Position numbers and translations under genes: made by a program. Below the pieces are notes generated by a model that saw nothing but the letters and a program-made list of their open reading frames with translations, was not told the origin of the DNA and searched no databases. DNA of 64,000 nucleotides. Source: RGIG4079 sp045596365 (GTDB taxonomy: Bacteria; Bacteroidota; Bacteroidia; Bacteroidales; Muribaculaceae). The stretch spans positions 6,681 through 70,680 of the forward strand of contig JAZOCE010000003.1 of NCBI GenBank assembly GCA_045596365.1. Reading direction: 5' to 3'. This document shows positions 16,281-25,460 of the stretch, in pieces (position 1 is the first letter of the stretch; each line of letters opens with the position of its first letter).

Positions 16281-17021
16281 TCATTTCCTTGTAATGCGAG
16301 CAAGATAATCATAATGCTCCCCCTCAAAAATCAGTTCAGAGCAAAATCCATTTTGATCGGCATGATACGATAGAGTCTCAAAATCGACATACAACCAATC
16401 AAACGTATCTCCTTTCATATTTTTGTACTGCATCATGAAATCAACTTCTCCATAGTAGCTACCATTCAAGTCTATATCAACTGAGCCATCTTCATTCTCA
16501 TATAAATATATAAGGTCACTTGAATCTATAAGTACTTGCCCATCTTCCGATAATAATTCGTTTATGCGGGCAAAGAATTCCGAAAATTTATCAATTTTAC
16601 CCACAATCCCTGTTCCATTCATTAACATCAAGATTGTATCAAATTTCCCCTTCAACGATTTATCATACATATTTACAAATCGGACATCGGCAACACCACG
16701 TTTTTGCATCACATCCACCGAGCGAGGGGAGATATCAATTGCACATACATCCTTCCCCATTTCCTGTAAAGCAAGAGAATGACAACCGCTACCGGCTCCC
16801 ACATCTAATATATTCCCGCAACAAAGTTCAAGCGCTCGCTGTTCCAATAGAGGCATTTTATCAAACGTGCGAAACAAATCCTTGACCGACATTTCATCCT
16901 CATCAAACATTGACGAAAACACGCGCAATCGCCCAGCCACACCATTATTATAATAGTCTGCGATTGCCCACCCCATTGGATCTTTACCCAAGTCAAGAAC
17001 TCCCTCACTCACTATATTCAC
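16281..17021 (-). CDS. Class I SAM-dependent methyltransferase, substrate unknown
   Basis: 246 residues. Motif I is clear at ILDVGAGSG (residues 71-79), followed by an acidic CAIDISPRS (motif II) and an MLMNGTGIVG loop, the Rossmann-fold arrangement of class I methyltransferases. The extra C-terminal beta-rich part does not identify the substrate. The start is GTG, overlapping the rfbC stop by four bases (GTGA), so it is translated from the same message as rfbC. Such enzymes next to sugar genes sometimes act on small molecules, but that is a guess. Confidence 0.75.
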   Translation of the reverse strand: MNIVSEGVLDLGKDPMGWAIADYYNNGVAGRLRVFSSMFDEDEMSVKDLFRTFDKMPLLEQRALELCCGNILDVGAGSGCHSLALQEMGKDVCAIDISPRSVDVMQKRGVADVRFVNMYDKSLKGKFDTILMLMNGTGIVGKIDKFSEFFARINELLSEDGQVLIDSSDLIYLYENEDGSVDIDLNGSYYGEVDFMMQYKNMKGDTFDWLYVDFETLSYHADQNGFCSELIFEGEHYDYLARITRK

Positions 17022-17569
17022 AAATCAAATGGTTCGATTTCTTCTAACAATAAGCCACGAGTGTCTTTTTCCGACAACAGCATCTCTTCTTTAGAAATTG
17101 GCCACTCAACACCCACTGTCGGATCATCAAAACGCAATGTTGCTTCAGCTTGTGGCGCATACACATTATCTACCTTATATTGAAATTGGGCAACATCACT
17201 AAGCACGATAAATCCATGAGCCATTCCACGAGGGACAAATAGTTGACGACCATTTTCTTGGCTCAACTCAACTGCCACATATTTTCCATAAGTAGGCGAA
17301 TTCTTTCGCAAATCCACAGCCACATCAATCACTTTACCTTGAGAGACTCTCACCAACTTAGCTTGCGACCACTCCCCTTTTTGGAAATGCAACCCTCGCA
17401 ACACGCCTCGGCTCGATACCGACTCATTATCTTGAACAAAATTCACCTCGCCCACATGCTTGCAAAACTCCTCTTGCTTGTAGCTTTCCATAAAATAGCC
17501 ACGAGCATCTCCAAAGCGACGAGGCTCAATAATCCACACTCCTTTAATTTCTTGTTCAATAAAGTTCAT
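17018..17569 (-). CDS. rfbC: dTDP-4-dehydrorhamnose 3,5-epimerase
   Basis: 183-residue cupin of the RmlC family, which inverts C3 and C5 of dTDP-4-keto-6-deoxyglucose on the way to dTDP-L-rhamnose. The catalytic His is in RGLHFQ (His61), with the following QAKLVRVSQGKVIDVAVDLR strands and VPRGMAHGF second-His region. The length matches the family. rfbA, rfbB and rfbD are not nearby, so the rest of the pathway must lie elsewhere. It is upstream of and overlaps the methyltransferase. Confidence 0.92.
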   Translation of the reverse strand: MNFIEQEIKGVWIIEPRRFGDARGYFMESYKQEEFCKHVGEVNFVQDNESVSSRGVLRGLHFQKGEWSQAKLVRVSQGKVIDVAVDLRKNSPTYGKYVAVELSQENGRQLFVPRGMAHGFIVLSDVAQFQYKVDNVYAPQAEATLRFDDPTVGVEWPISKEEMLLSEKDTRGLLLEEIEPFDL

Positions 17570-17603
17570 AATATATTATTGTATTTGTGAATTTACATTG
17601 GCA

Positions 17604-17611
17604 CAAAATTA
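17604..17611 (-). promoter_or_regulatory. -7 box for rfbC
   Basis: TAATTTTG on the minus strand, 35 bases upstream of the rfbC ATG, matches TAnnTTTG. No TTTG is found at the expected 19-21 base distance, so support is partial. It is separated by a single base from an opposite-facing -7 box. Confidence 0.45.
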
Positions 17612-17612
17612 G

Positions 17613-17620
17613 TAAATTTG
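17613..17620 (+). promoter_or_regulatory. -7 box for the GlmU-like gene
   Basis: TAAATTTG, 30 bases before the ATG at 17,651, matches TAnnTTTG. The nearest TTTG (17,584-17,587) is 25 bases away, longer than normal. It lies back to back with the rfbC box, so the two promoters may exclude each other. Confidence 0.45.
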
Positions 17621-17650
17621 CCCCATAGATTTACATAAATCACTCTGACA

Positions 17651-18829
17651 ATGAAAAATATTATTCTTTTTGACGAAAAATCGACTCGCGATAATCTCCT
17701 ACCGCTCACTTTCACACGCCCTGTCGCTGGGCTTCGTTTTGGCATTTGCACCATTGCCGAGAAATGGCAACACGCCATTACCGGCAATTACTCTTTCCTA
17801 GCAGCCGATTATCTGCAAGCCAAATTTCCAATCTCGCTAAACGAAGATGACAATATTTTCATTGCAGGCAATATCTGTCCCAACGATGAGCTCATTTCTT
17901 CCATCGAAAACCTACCTTTAAACTCCGCCATAACACATGGCGACGACCTCTTAGCTTTTCGTGGCAACATCAACGACTTTAATAGTCGCAAATGGGAGCA
18001 AGAAACCACTATCGAAAACTCTCCGCTTGCCATTAAAATGCTATATGATATCTTCTCCCTCAACGACGTTGCCCTACGCGAAGATTTTAATGCAATAACA
18101 GCCGGACGCAAAAGCCAACATTTAAGCAGTAGCAATACCCTAATCGGAAACCCCGACATGATTTTCATTGAAGAGGGAGCCACCGTTGAAGGAACAATAC
18201 TCAACACCAACAATGGTCCTATATATATAGGTAAAGAAGCCGAAATAATGGAGGGCAGCTGCATACGCGGAGGTCTCGCACTCTGCGAACATGGAATCAT
18301 TAACATGGGAACAAAAATATACGGAGCAACAACCATTGGACCATATTGCAAAGTGGGTGGCGAGCTAAACAATGTCGTAATGCAAAGCTATTCCAACAAA
18401 GCCCATGACGGTTTCCTCGGAAATGCCGTTATCGGCGAATGGTGCAACATTGGCGGAGGCACAAGCGCCTCAAACCTTAAGAATGACTACACCGAAATTA
18501 AGCTTTGGAACTACCCAGCCCACCGTTTCTTGCGCACAGGGTTGCAATTTTGCGGACTCATCATGGGCGACCATTCCAAAGCCGGCATAAATTGTATGTT
18601 CAACACTGCTACCGTCGTGGGAGTCGGCGTAAACATCCATGGCTCTGGATTTCCTCGCAACTTTGTTGCATCATTCAGCGAGGGCAGTTCAGCCGGATTT
18701 ATCGATGTATCATTAGCCAAATTCTTCGACATTGCCAAGCGCATGATGGCACGAAGAAATATCGAGCTAACAGAGATTGACCGAGGAATCTTCCAATCAA
18801 TCTACAACATTGCCGACACCTACAAATAA
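17651..18829 (+). CDS. GlmU-like sugar nucleotidyltransferase with left-handed beta-helix
   Basis: 392 residues. The N-terminus (FDEKSTRDNLLPLTFTRPVA, then RFGICTIAEKW) fits the NTP_transf_4 type found in Bacteroidota GlmU-family proteins, and from about residue 165 hexapeptide repeats form a left-handed beta-helix (for example IGPYCKVGGE, IGEWCNIGGG). Such proteins are annotated as putative UDP-GlcNAc pyrophosphorylase/acetyltransferase-like. The canonical GXGTRM nucleotide loop of true GlmU is absent at the start, so activity should not be assumed. It is transcribed alone and converges on the glycerate kinase gene. Confidence 0.8.
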   Translation: MKNIILFDEKSTRDNLLPLTFTRPVAGLRFGICTIAEKWQHAITGNYSFLAADYLQAKFPISLNEDDNIFIAGNICPNDELISSIENLPLNSAITHGDDLLAFRGNINDFNSRKWEQETTIENSPLAIKMLYDIFSLNDVALREDFNAITAGRKSQHLSSSNTLIGNPDMIFIEEGATVEGTILNTNNGPIYIGKEAEIMEGSCIRGGLALCEHGIINMGTKIYGATTIGPYCKVGGELNNVVMQSYSNKAHDGFLGNAVIGEWCNIGGGTSASNLKNDYTEIKLWNYPAHRFLRTGLQFCGLIMGDHSKAGINCMFNTATVVGVGVNIHGSGFPRNFVASFSEGSSAGFIDVSLAKFFDIAKRMMARRNIELTEIDRGIFQSIYNIADTYK

Positions 18830-18909
18830 TACTGCTACACTATCACTAACACAATAATAAAACCGTACGGGCTGATGCTTCGGGCGGTTGTCTGTTATAT
18901 TATTCTCTA

Positions 18910-20037
18910 TTATTTCATTTTAGTCAACACGCGTGTGATGGTACGAGTTACGTTGGCAGAGGCAAAATCGTGTTGCATTGCTACTTCAAGAGGCACTTTC
19001 TCTTCCAAGATGGGATATATTCCTGCAAAACCCATTTTTTCAAGACTATCACACATTTCCACACATCCACCAATGGCAATAACCGGTATTCCTGCTCTCT
19101 TAGCTCGCGCAAGCACTCCGGCGGCAGTCTTTCCCTTAGCTGTTTGGAAATCCACTTTTCCCTCACCAGTTACAACAAGGTCGGCTTCGGTAATCATTGC
19201 ATCAAAGCCGATGGCATCAAGCACCATGTCAATACCTTTTTTAAGTGTTGCATTGAGAAATGCACGAAATGCGCCTCCCATTCCTCCTGCCGCACCGGCA
19301 CCTTCAATGGGAACGATATTTATATCATATTTTGCGCCTACCACTTGTGCAAATGAAGCCATTCCCTCATCAAGGCGACAGACCATATCGGCATCAGCAC
19401 CTTTCTGCGGAGCAAACACATAGGCAGCACCCTCTTTCCCACAGAATGGAGTATCTACATCACATGCAACTGTAAACACTGCGTTGCGCACAGCATCTGA
19501 CACTGCTCCATCATCTATGCGAGCTATATCTCCAAGACAACCACCACAGCAGTCCTCTATTAAGGCGCCATTATTGTCATAGAAACGGAATCCAAGAGCT
19601 TGCAACATACCTGTTCCGGCATCATTAGTAGCACTTCCTCCAATCCCTACAAGGAAATTGCGACAACCTCGTTTAATAGCATCAAGTATCATCTCTCCTG
19701 TTCCATAGGTGGATGTTACCCATGGATTTCGTTCTTCAACCGAAAGCAAAGGCAACCCACTCGCTGCTGCCATTTCAATAATAGCAGTATCTCCAGCAAT
19801 ACCATACTCAGCTTCAACCGATTTCCCAATCGGATTTTTTACAACGATTTTTATCTTTGAGCCATTTAAAGCTTCAACAACTGCATCTACTGTTCCCTCT
19901 CCACCGTCAGCAACATTTACCTTCTTCACTTCACATGCAGGGAACACCTCTTTCACTCCTTTCTCTGCGCCCAAAGCTACATCTATTGACGATAAAGAGC
20001 CTTTAAACGAGTCAGATGCTACTACTATCTTTTTCAT
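18910..20037 (-). CDS. Glycerate kinase, GarK/GlxK family
   Basis: 375 residues, the usual length of class I (GarK-type) glycerate kinases, which phosphorylate D-glycerate to a phosphoglycerate using ATP. It begins KKIVVASDSFKGSLSSIDVA, has the EGTVDAVVEAL region and the strongly conserved GIGGSATNDAGTGMLQALGF motif, and ends with a GEGKVDFQTAKGK segment. It lies 10 bases after a GntP permease that may supply its substrate. The phosphorylated position (2 or 3) cannot be told from sequence. Confidence 0.92.
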   Translation of the reverse strand: MKKIVVASDSFKGSLSSIDVALGAEKGVKEVFPACEVKKVNVADGGEGTVDAVVEALNGSKIKIVVKNPIGKSVEAEYGIAGDTAIIEMAAASGLPLLSVEERNPWVTSTYGTGEMILDAIKRGCRNFLVGIGGSATNDAGTGMLQALGFRFYDNNGALIEDCCGGCLGDIARIDDGAVSDAVRNAVFTVACDVDTPFCGKEGAAYVFAPQKGADADMVCRLDEGMASFAQVVGAKYDINIVPIEGAGAAGGMGGAFRAFLNATLKKGIDMVLDAIGFDAMITEADLVVTGEGKVDFQTAKGKTAAGVLARAKRAGIPVIAIGGCVEMCDSLEKMGFAGIYPILEEKVPLEVAMQHDFASANVTRTITRVLTKMK

Positions 20038-20047
20038 TTTGTTGTTT

Positions 20048-21295
20048 TTATCCGATTAACATATATGTAACTATACTTCCCACAGCAAGCACAAGCCCTA
20101 CAAGAGTTTCATAAGGGATGAGTTTCAGACGTTCTTTAACGCCCATCCCCATAGAGCCCCCTGTTGCATGGAAGAATGAGCCATGTGGTAAATGATCAAG
20201 AACTGTTGCTCCGGAATTTATCATTGCTGCACCCCACACAGCCGCCACTCCTGCAGCAACAATTGCATCGGCAAATGAAGCTGATGCTATCGTAGCTCCG
20301 GCTGTTGTTGATGCTGTAGCTGCCGACATTAATGCTCCGGAAATGGGAGCCATAAATGTTCCTCCATTACTCCACCCCGACAACAAATCGACAAGTACAT
20401 CTTTTATCGACGACGCTTTTATTACTCCGGCAAGCGTGCCTGTACCAACAAGCAATATTGCAATCCCCGACATCTTTTCCAAACCATAGGACAAACAAGT
20501 TCCCATGTTTTTCCAATTACAAGTACTTATAATTCCGACAATACCACCTACCGGAAGAGCAATCATAGGATCTACAACAATCCCAGCCATAGGACGCAAT
20601 GCAAGCAATATAATGGTAACTATAGGTCCGATAAGACTACGCCACAATGATGGCAAATCCTCATCATTAGTACCATCTAATTCTCCCTCCATTAGATCTC
20701 CTTTAGGCATCAATGGTACAATCACAAATACTGTAACAGCCAATCCTATGAGAGCAGGCAGAATTCCGGCTCCCATCACCGATGACAATGGTGCATCAAA
20801 ATTCTCTGCCGCAATAATTGTGTTGGGGTTAGGAGATATAATATTTCCACACTTACCTCCTCCTATCATTGCCAACAACAATTTAAACTTTGACAATCGC
20901 AACTTACAACCTGTAATAATTGCAATAGGAGCAATTGTAATTACAGCAACATCCACAAAAACACCCATCGCTGTAAGAATCAAAGCCGACAATGCAAGTG
21001 CCAAATAGATATATTTAGAGCCTAAGGCTTTAATAATACTTTTTGCTATTGTTGACGCTGCACCGGTTTTTACCAACATACCGGTCAATACACCGGCTGC
21101 AATAATTCTAACAATCGCAGGTGTTATATCCTTAACCCCGGCTATCATCTCGGCTACAGTTGTTTCAAGTCCCCAGCCGGCAAGCAGTCCACCCACTACA
21201 GCTCCAACAATCAAGCTATATACCGGTGAAATTTTTCTAATAATCAAAACTATTGACAGGATTAATCCTCCCAATGCAGCAAGAGCACTACTCAT
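20048..21295 (-). CDS. GntP-family permease
   Basis: 415-residue inner-membrane protein with about twelve hydrophobic segments, close to the length of gluconate:H+ symporter (GntP) family carriers. Recognisable parts are the SPNPNTIIAAENF segment and the alanine- and glycine-rich repeats around ASTTAGATIASASFADAIVA. Directly following is a glycerate kinase, which makes an organic acid such as glycerate a reasonable substrate, although the family also carries gluconate and related acids. It starts 13 bases after the antiporter stop. Confidence 0.88.
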   Translation of the reverse strand: MSSALAALGGLILSIVLIIRKISPVYSLIVGAVVGGLLAGWGLETTVAEMIAGVKDITPAIVRIIAAGVLTGMLVKTGAASTIAKSIIKALGSKYIYLALALSALILTAMGVFVDVAVITIAPIAIITGCKLRLSKFKLLLAMIGGGKCGNIISPNPNTIIAAENFDAPLSSVMGAGILPALIGLAVTVFVIVPLMPKGDLMEGELDGTNDEDLPSLWRSLIGPIVTIILLALRPMAGIVVDPMIALPVGGIVGIISTCNWKNMGTCLSYGLEKMSGIAILLVGTGTLAGVIKASSIKDVLVDLLSGWSNGGTFMAPISGALMSAATASTTAGATIASASFADAIVAAGVAAVWGAAMINSGATVLDHLPHGSFFHATGGSMGMGVKERLKLIPYETLVGLVLAVGSIVTYMLIG

Positions 21296-21308
21296 GATTT
21301 AAATTCTT

Positions 21309-23492
21309 TTATAAGTCTATTTTTTTAGTTTTATTTCGTTGTGTTAATTTCTTCTTCAAGTGAATAATATTACGATACCACCCATGGAAGCGTGTCCATA
21401 ACATTGATGGAGCCACATTCATATCAACCGACATTGGATCGACAAAGGTTGTCAATGATATCTCTTTGCCAAATTGTTCGGGATACAAAACAATCAAATT
21501 ATTCCGAGAGAAGTATTTTTGCAAGAATCCAGGCATTGCTTCCATTTCAGGCGTAAATGACAACGATGAACGACGCGCACTAACAACGACAAACAGGTCA
21601 TCATCCAAGATGCGATTAGCAAGCAACAAGAAATCGTCCCACTCTTCAACATCGCGAAACTCGTTCCTTATATGGAAACGCTCCTTATATAGCACACCTC
21701 TGATAAGAGATTTCGTCTCGGGATGACAGCAGAAAATGATGCGACACCCCACTTCTCTTGCTATGTTTGCCACCTTTTTTACCCAACGACTAAAACCTGT
21801 CTCATATTGAGCCTTTGCAGGGACAAATACCACGATACGCGTTACAGTATTCAAAGGGATAAAGCAACGTGTAATAATGAGCATCTTATTGGTCGATTTC
21901 AATATATGGTCTATCTTCGAGCCAAGGAAACTATCAATAACAGTAGCTCGACGGTGCATTCCCAGGATCACTTCATCAATATCACGCTCTTCGATTGTGT
22001 TCAATATACCTGTAGCTGTACTCATATCGTATCGCTCAATCGGAGTAATTTGAGCATCAATACTTGCCGCCGACTTTTCAGCTTGCTCGAGTGAGTTTCG
22101 CCCCAATGCGCGAGAATTTGCCGAGTTATCATTGCGCACATGCAATGCAAAGATATTATTCTGTCCTGTCGCATTGCGCATAAATGAAGCTATCTCTATG
22201 AGAGGTTGGGCTGTTATGGGATTAGCTATCGGGATTAACGTATTCACGATTTTTTGTTTTGGCGCATCAACTATTAACGAGTCCTCTTCTAACGTTTTAA
22301 TTTTAATTCGAGAAGCCGCATTTGATGTTACGATAGGTGCAATAGCACATGTTACCAATATCATCAATACGGTACCATTCAAAATTGTCTCATCCATCAT
22401 GCGATGTCCATCGGGCATTATCATATTGTAACCAATGGTTACAACGGCAAGAGCTACTGCTGTGTGAGCTGTCGATAATCCAAAAAGCATCTTGCGCTCA
22501 TCTCCCTGCATGCGATATATCTTTTGAGCAATCCAAGCAGCAATCCATTTGCTCACGATTGCAACTACTATCATATTCAATGCTACCATGATTGTATCAT
22601 AGCTACCTATAACTCTGACATTTATCATCATCCCTACTCCTATCAAGAAATAAGGAATAAAAACAGCATTGCCCACAAACTCAATGCGTCCCATCAGTGG
22701 CGAAGCATTAGGAATATAACGATTGAGCACAAGTCCGGCAAAGAACGCTCCTAAAACAGCTTCAAGTCCTATTATCTGAGCAAACCATGATGCCAAGAAT
22801 ACCAATGCCATCACATAGATAAACTGCGTAACCCTATCACTATAATTTTTAAAAAACCATCGCGTCAATCGTGGATAGACATACATTATAACTGCACAAT
22901 ATATTGCCAATTCACCCAATAACGACAATAAATCCATCGGAGCAAAGATGCCTGTTTTATGTATATTTACCGCAGCTGCAAGCACAAGTAATGCACCTAT
23001 AACTGCTATTATAGTTCCTACAATCGCAATCATTACCGCCGGTTTTTTAGTAAGTCCCAAACGGGCCACTATGGGATAGGATATCAATGTGTGCGAAGCA
23101 TACATTGACGCAAGCAATATCGATGTAGTCCAATCCATCTTAAGCAAGTAATAACTTGCCAATGTCCCAATTATCATAGGAACAAGGAATGTCAATAATC
23201 CAAATATAAGACCGCGTTTAAGATTGAGTTTCAAATGATACATATCTATCTCTACACCGGCAAGGAACATCAAATACAACAACCCCACCTGCCCAAATAT
23301 ATCAAAACTCGAATCATCGGCAAGCACATTGAAACCAAATGGACCAACAACAATGCCGGCCACAATTAGACCTATGATGTGAGGAATTTTAAAACGATTA
23401 AGAAGTATCGGAGACAATAGAATAATTGCCAGCACGATAAAGAATATCAGCACAGGATTTGTAACCAACGGAGTTGTCGCACAAATTGTCAT
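21309..23492 (-). CDS. Cation:proton antiporter with C-terminal universal-stress-like domains
   Basis: 727 residues from the ATG at 23,492; an in-frame TTG two codons earlier is less likely. The first 400 residues are a Na+/H+ exchanger (CPA2-type) membrane domain of about twelve helices; GLIVAGIVVGPFGFNVLADD and the LGAFFAGLVLNRYIP region are typical. The last 300 residues are soluble and resemble tandem universal stress protein folds, such as the DEVILGMHRRATVIDSFLGS stretch. It is likely monovalent cation or pH homeostasis at the inner membrane. It is the first gene of an operon with the permease and glycerate kinase and has a full promoter. Confidence 0.88.
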   Translation of the reverse strand: MTICATTPLVTNPVLIFFIVLAIILLSPILLNRFKIPHIIGLIVAGIVVGPFGFNVLADDSSFDIFGQVGLLYLMFLAGVEIDMYHLKLNLKRGLIFGLLTFLVPMIIGTLASYYLLKMDWTTSILLASMYASHTLISYPIVARLGLTKKPAVMIAIVGTIIAVIGALLVLAAAVNIHKTGIFAPMDLLSLLGELAIYCAVIMYVYPRLTRWFFKNYSDRVTQFIYVMALVFLASWFAQIIGLEAVLGAFFAGLVLNRYIPNASPLMGRIEFVGNAVFIPYFLIGVGMMINVRVIGSYDTIMVALNMIVVAIVSKWIAAWIAQKIYRMQGDERKMLFGLSTAHTAVALAVVTIGYNMIMPDGHRMMDETILNGTVLMILVTCAIAPIVTSNAASRIKIKTLEEDSLIVDAPKQKIVNTLIPIANPITAQPLIEIASFMRNATGQNNIFALHVRNDNSANSRALGRNSLEQAEKSAASIDAQITPIERYDMSTATGILNTIEERDIDEVILGMHRRATVIDSFLGSKIDHILKSTNKMLIITRCFIPLNTVTRIVVFVPAKAQYETGFSRWVKKVANIAREVGCRIIFCCHPETKSLIRGVLYKERFHIRNEFRDVEEWDDFLLLANRILDDDLFVVVSARRSSLSFTPEMEAMPGFLQKYFSRNNLIVLYPEQFGKEISLTTFVDPMSVDMNVAPSMLWTRFHGWYRNIIHLKKKLTQRNKTKKIDL

Positions 23493-23520
23493 CTTCAATG
23501 GTATTGATTAAATGTTATTA

Positions 23521-23552
23521 CAAAGGTAGTGATTTTATTAACCTTATACAAA
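23521..23552 (-). promoter_or_regulatory. Promoter of the antiporter operon
   Basis: On the minus strand TTTG (23549-23552), a 20-base spacer and TACCTTTG (23521-23528) match the Bacteroidota consensus. The predicted start, near 23,515, leaves a leader of about 25 bases before the ATG at 23,492. Confidence 0.75.
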
Positions 23553-23556
23553 GAAA

Positions 23557-23581
23557 AACGCCCTGCAAAATGCAGAGCGTT
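23557..23581 (-). terminator. asd: Intrinsic terminator of asd
   Basis: Read on the minus strand, AACGCTCTGCA pairs with TGCAGGGCGTT (11-base stem, one G-U pair) around a TTT loop, followed by TTTTC. It lies 21 bases after the asd stop codon and only four bases from the -33 box of the next promoter. Confidence 0.85.
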
Positions 23582-23602
23582 ATAACTTATGACAATTTAT
23601 TA

Positions 23603-24610
23603 TCAGAATTTACCTTTTGAAATCATGTATTGAGCGATTTGAACAGCATTCAAAGCAGCCCCTTTCTTGATTTGGTCTCCTACGATCCAGAATGACAATC
23701 CATTTTCATTTGTTATATCCTTGCGCAAGCGTCCCACGTAAACAGGATTTTGATTGGCAATGAACAAAGGCATCGGATACTCTTTATTAGCAGGATTATC
23801 CATCACTACAATACCCTCTCCTTTTGTCAACGCCTCGCGAGCTTGTTCAACCGAAATGGGTTGCTCTGTTTCCACCCACACAGATTCTGAGTGTGCACGC
23901 ATAACAGGAACTCGCACACATGTTGCACTGACATCAAGGTCAGCATGCATGATTTTCTTTGTTTCATGATACATCTTCATCTCCTCTTTTGTATAGCCAT
24001 TATCCATAAAGACATCTACATGAGGAATTACGTTATAAGCCAATTGGTATGCAAATTTTTCAACCGTAGGGTCTTCACCTCGCTCAATTTGACCATATTG
24101 TTTCACAAGCTCATCCATAGCTGCTGCTCCGGCTCCACTTGCTGCTTGATATGTAGCAACGTGCACACGCTTGATGGGAGATATATCATTGATGGGCTTC
24201 AACGCAACCACCATCTGAATTGTAGTACAATTAGGATTGGCAATAATGTTGCGAGGAGTATTAAACGCATCATCGCCATTAACTTCGGGTACTACCAATG
24301 GCACATCCTCATCCATGCGGAAAGCACTTGAGTTATCAATCATTATTGCACCATGTTTAGTGATCGTTTCAGCAAACTCTTTTGATGTTCCTGCTCCTGC
24401 CGATGTAAATGCAATATCAACACCTTTGAAATCATCGTTATGTTTCAATTCTTTTACCGTAATTTCTTTTCCACGGAATGTATATGTGCGACCTGCACTA
24501 CGGCTTGAGCCGAAGAGCAATAATTCATCTAATGGGAAATTTTGTTCTTCAAGAACACGTAAAAATTCTTGACCAACGGCGCCACTTGCGCCAACAATAG
24601 CTACTTTCAT
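23603..24610 (-). CDS. asd: Aspartate-semialdehyde dehydrogenase
   Basis: 335 residues. It reduces aspartyl phosphate to aspartate semialdehyde with NADPH, feeding lysine/diaminopimelate, threonine and methionine synthesis. The nucleotide loop GASGAVG (residues 7-13) and the catalytic Cys128 in NPNCTTIQM are visible, as are the RVPVMRAHSESVW segment with the active-site His and the SFWIVGDQIKKGAALNAVQI end. It is a single-gene transcription unit with its own -7 box and a strong terminator. Confidence 0.97.
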   Translation of the reverse strand: MKVAIVGASGAVGQEFLRVLEEQNFPLDELLLFGSSRSAGRTYTFRGKEITVKELKHNDDFKGVDIAFTSAGAGTSKEFAETITKHGAIMIDNSSAFRMDEDVPLVVPEVNGDDAFNTPRNIIANPNCTTIQMVVALKPINDISPIKRVHVATYQAASGAGAAAMDELVKQYGQIERGEDPTVEKFAYQLAYNVIPHVDVFMDNGYTKEEMKMYHETKKIMHADLDVSATCVRVPVMRAHSESVWVETEQPISVEQAREALTKGEGIVVMDNPANKEYPMPLFIANQNPVYVGRLRKDITNENGLSFWIVGDQIKKGAALNAVQIAQYMISKGKF

Positions 24611-24635
24611 GTCTTATTTGTTGAAATTTTGAGCG

Positions 24636-24643
24636 CAAAGATA
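24636..24643 (-). promoter_or_regulatory. -7 box for asd
   Basis: TATCTTTG on the minus strand, 25 bases before the asd ATG, matches TAnnTTTG. No TTTG lies at the expected spacing, so only the -7 element is supported. Confidence 0.5.
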
Positions 24644-24683
24644 ACATTTTTCCATCAAATCACGCTAAAATGTTTCAAAAATT

Positions 24684-25457
24684 TTATTTTAGATGCGTTC
24701 CAAGCGCTAAATTGCCAATAGAAGACGCTTTGGTTATGATAACTTCTGACACACCCGATTCTATAGCATCAAAAGCATTGTCAAGTTTAGGTATCATACC
24801 TCCCGAGACAATTCCTTGTTCTTTCAATTGTGCATAGCTTGCACTGTCAATCTCAGAAATTACCGAGTCATCATCATTTTCATCGCGCAACACACCATTT
24901 TTCTCAAAACAAAAAACCAGATGCACATCAAAATACTCAGCCAAGCCCTTTGCTGTTTCACCTGCCATAGTATCAGCATTAGTATTCAACAAAGAGCCTT
25001 TGCCATCATGGGTAAGTGGAGCGATAACAGGCACTACTCCTGAACGCACAAGCGATGCAATAGCCTCGCCATTCACCTCTTTCACATCTCCCACAAAGCC
25101 ATAATCGACAGTCTTAACAGGGCGACGATCACTACGAATGATATTCATATCGGCTCCGGTCATTCCAAGTGCGTCAACGCCAAGACCTTGCAATCCGGCA
25201 ACAATGTTTTTGTTTACAAGCCCACCATACACCATCGTTACGACACGTAACATCTCAGCATCAGTAACTCGACGGCCATCAATCATCTTAGTCTCAACGC
25301 CAAGCGATGCAGCTACCTTTGTTGCTGAACGACCGCCGCCATGCACGAGCAATTTAAAACCGTCAATAGAAGCAAAATCGCGCAACAAAGCAGCAAGTGT
25401 ATCAGGCTCCTCAACGATTTTTCCGCCTACTTTTACTATCGTTAATCTATCTTTCAT
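24684..25457 (-). CDS. argB: N-acetyl- or N-succinylglutamate kinase
   Basis: 257-residue amino-acid kinase. It phosphorylates the gamma-carboxyl of an N-acylated glutamate in arginine synthesis. Seen are VKVGGKIVEE (residues 8-17), the LLVHGGGRSATKVA loop, TGADMNII and the NADTMAGETAKGLAEYFDV motif. In Bacteroides some arginine intermediates are N-succinylated rather than acetylated, so the acyl group is uncertain. It begins 3 bases after the prfB stop; a divergent deacylase of the same pathway lies on the other side of prfB. Confidence 0.93.
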   Translation of the reverse strand: MKDRLTIVKVGGKIVEEPDTLAALLRDFASIDGFKLLVHGGGRSATKVAASLGVETKMIDGRRVTDAEMLRVVTMVYGGLVNKNIVAGLQGLGVDALGMTGADMNIIRSDRRPVKTVDYGFVGDVKEVNGEAIASLVRSGVVPVIAPLTHDGKGSLLNTNADTMAGETAKGLAEYFDVHLVFCFEKNGVLRDENDDDSVISEIDSASYAQLKEQGIVSGGMIPKLDNAFDAIESGVSEVIITKASSIGNLALGTHLK

Positions 25458-25460
25458 TTT

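Noticed and set aside
18840..18900. Weak inverted repeat AACCG/CGGTT between the GlmU-like and glycerate kinase genes
   Set aside because: The stem is only five bases around a long loop; not convincing as a terminator.
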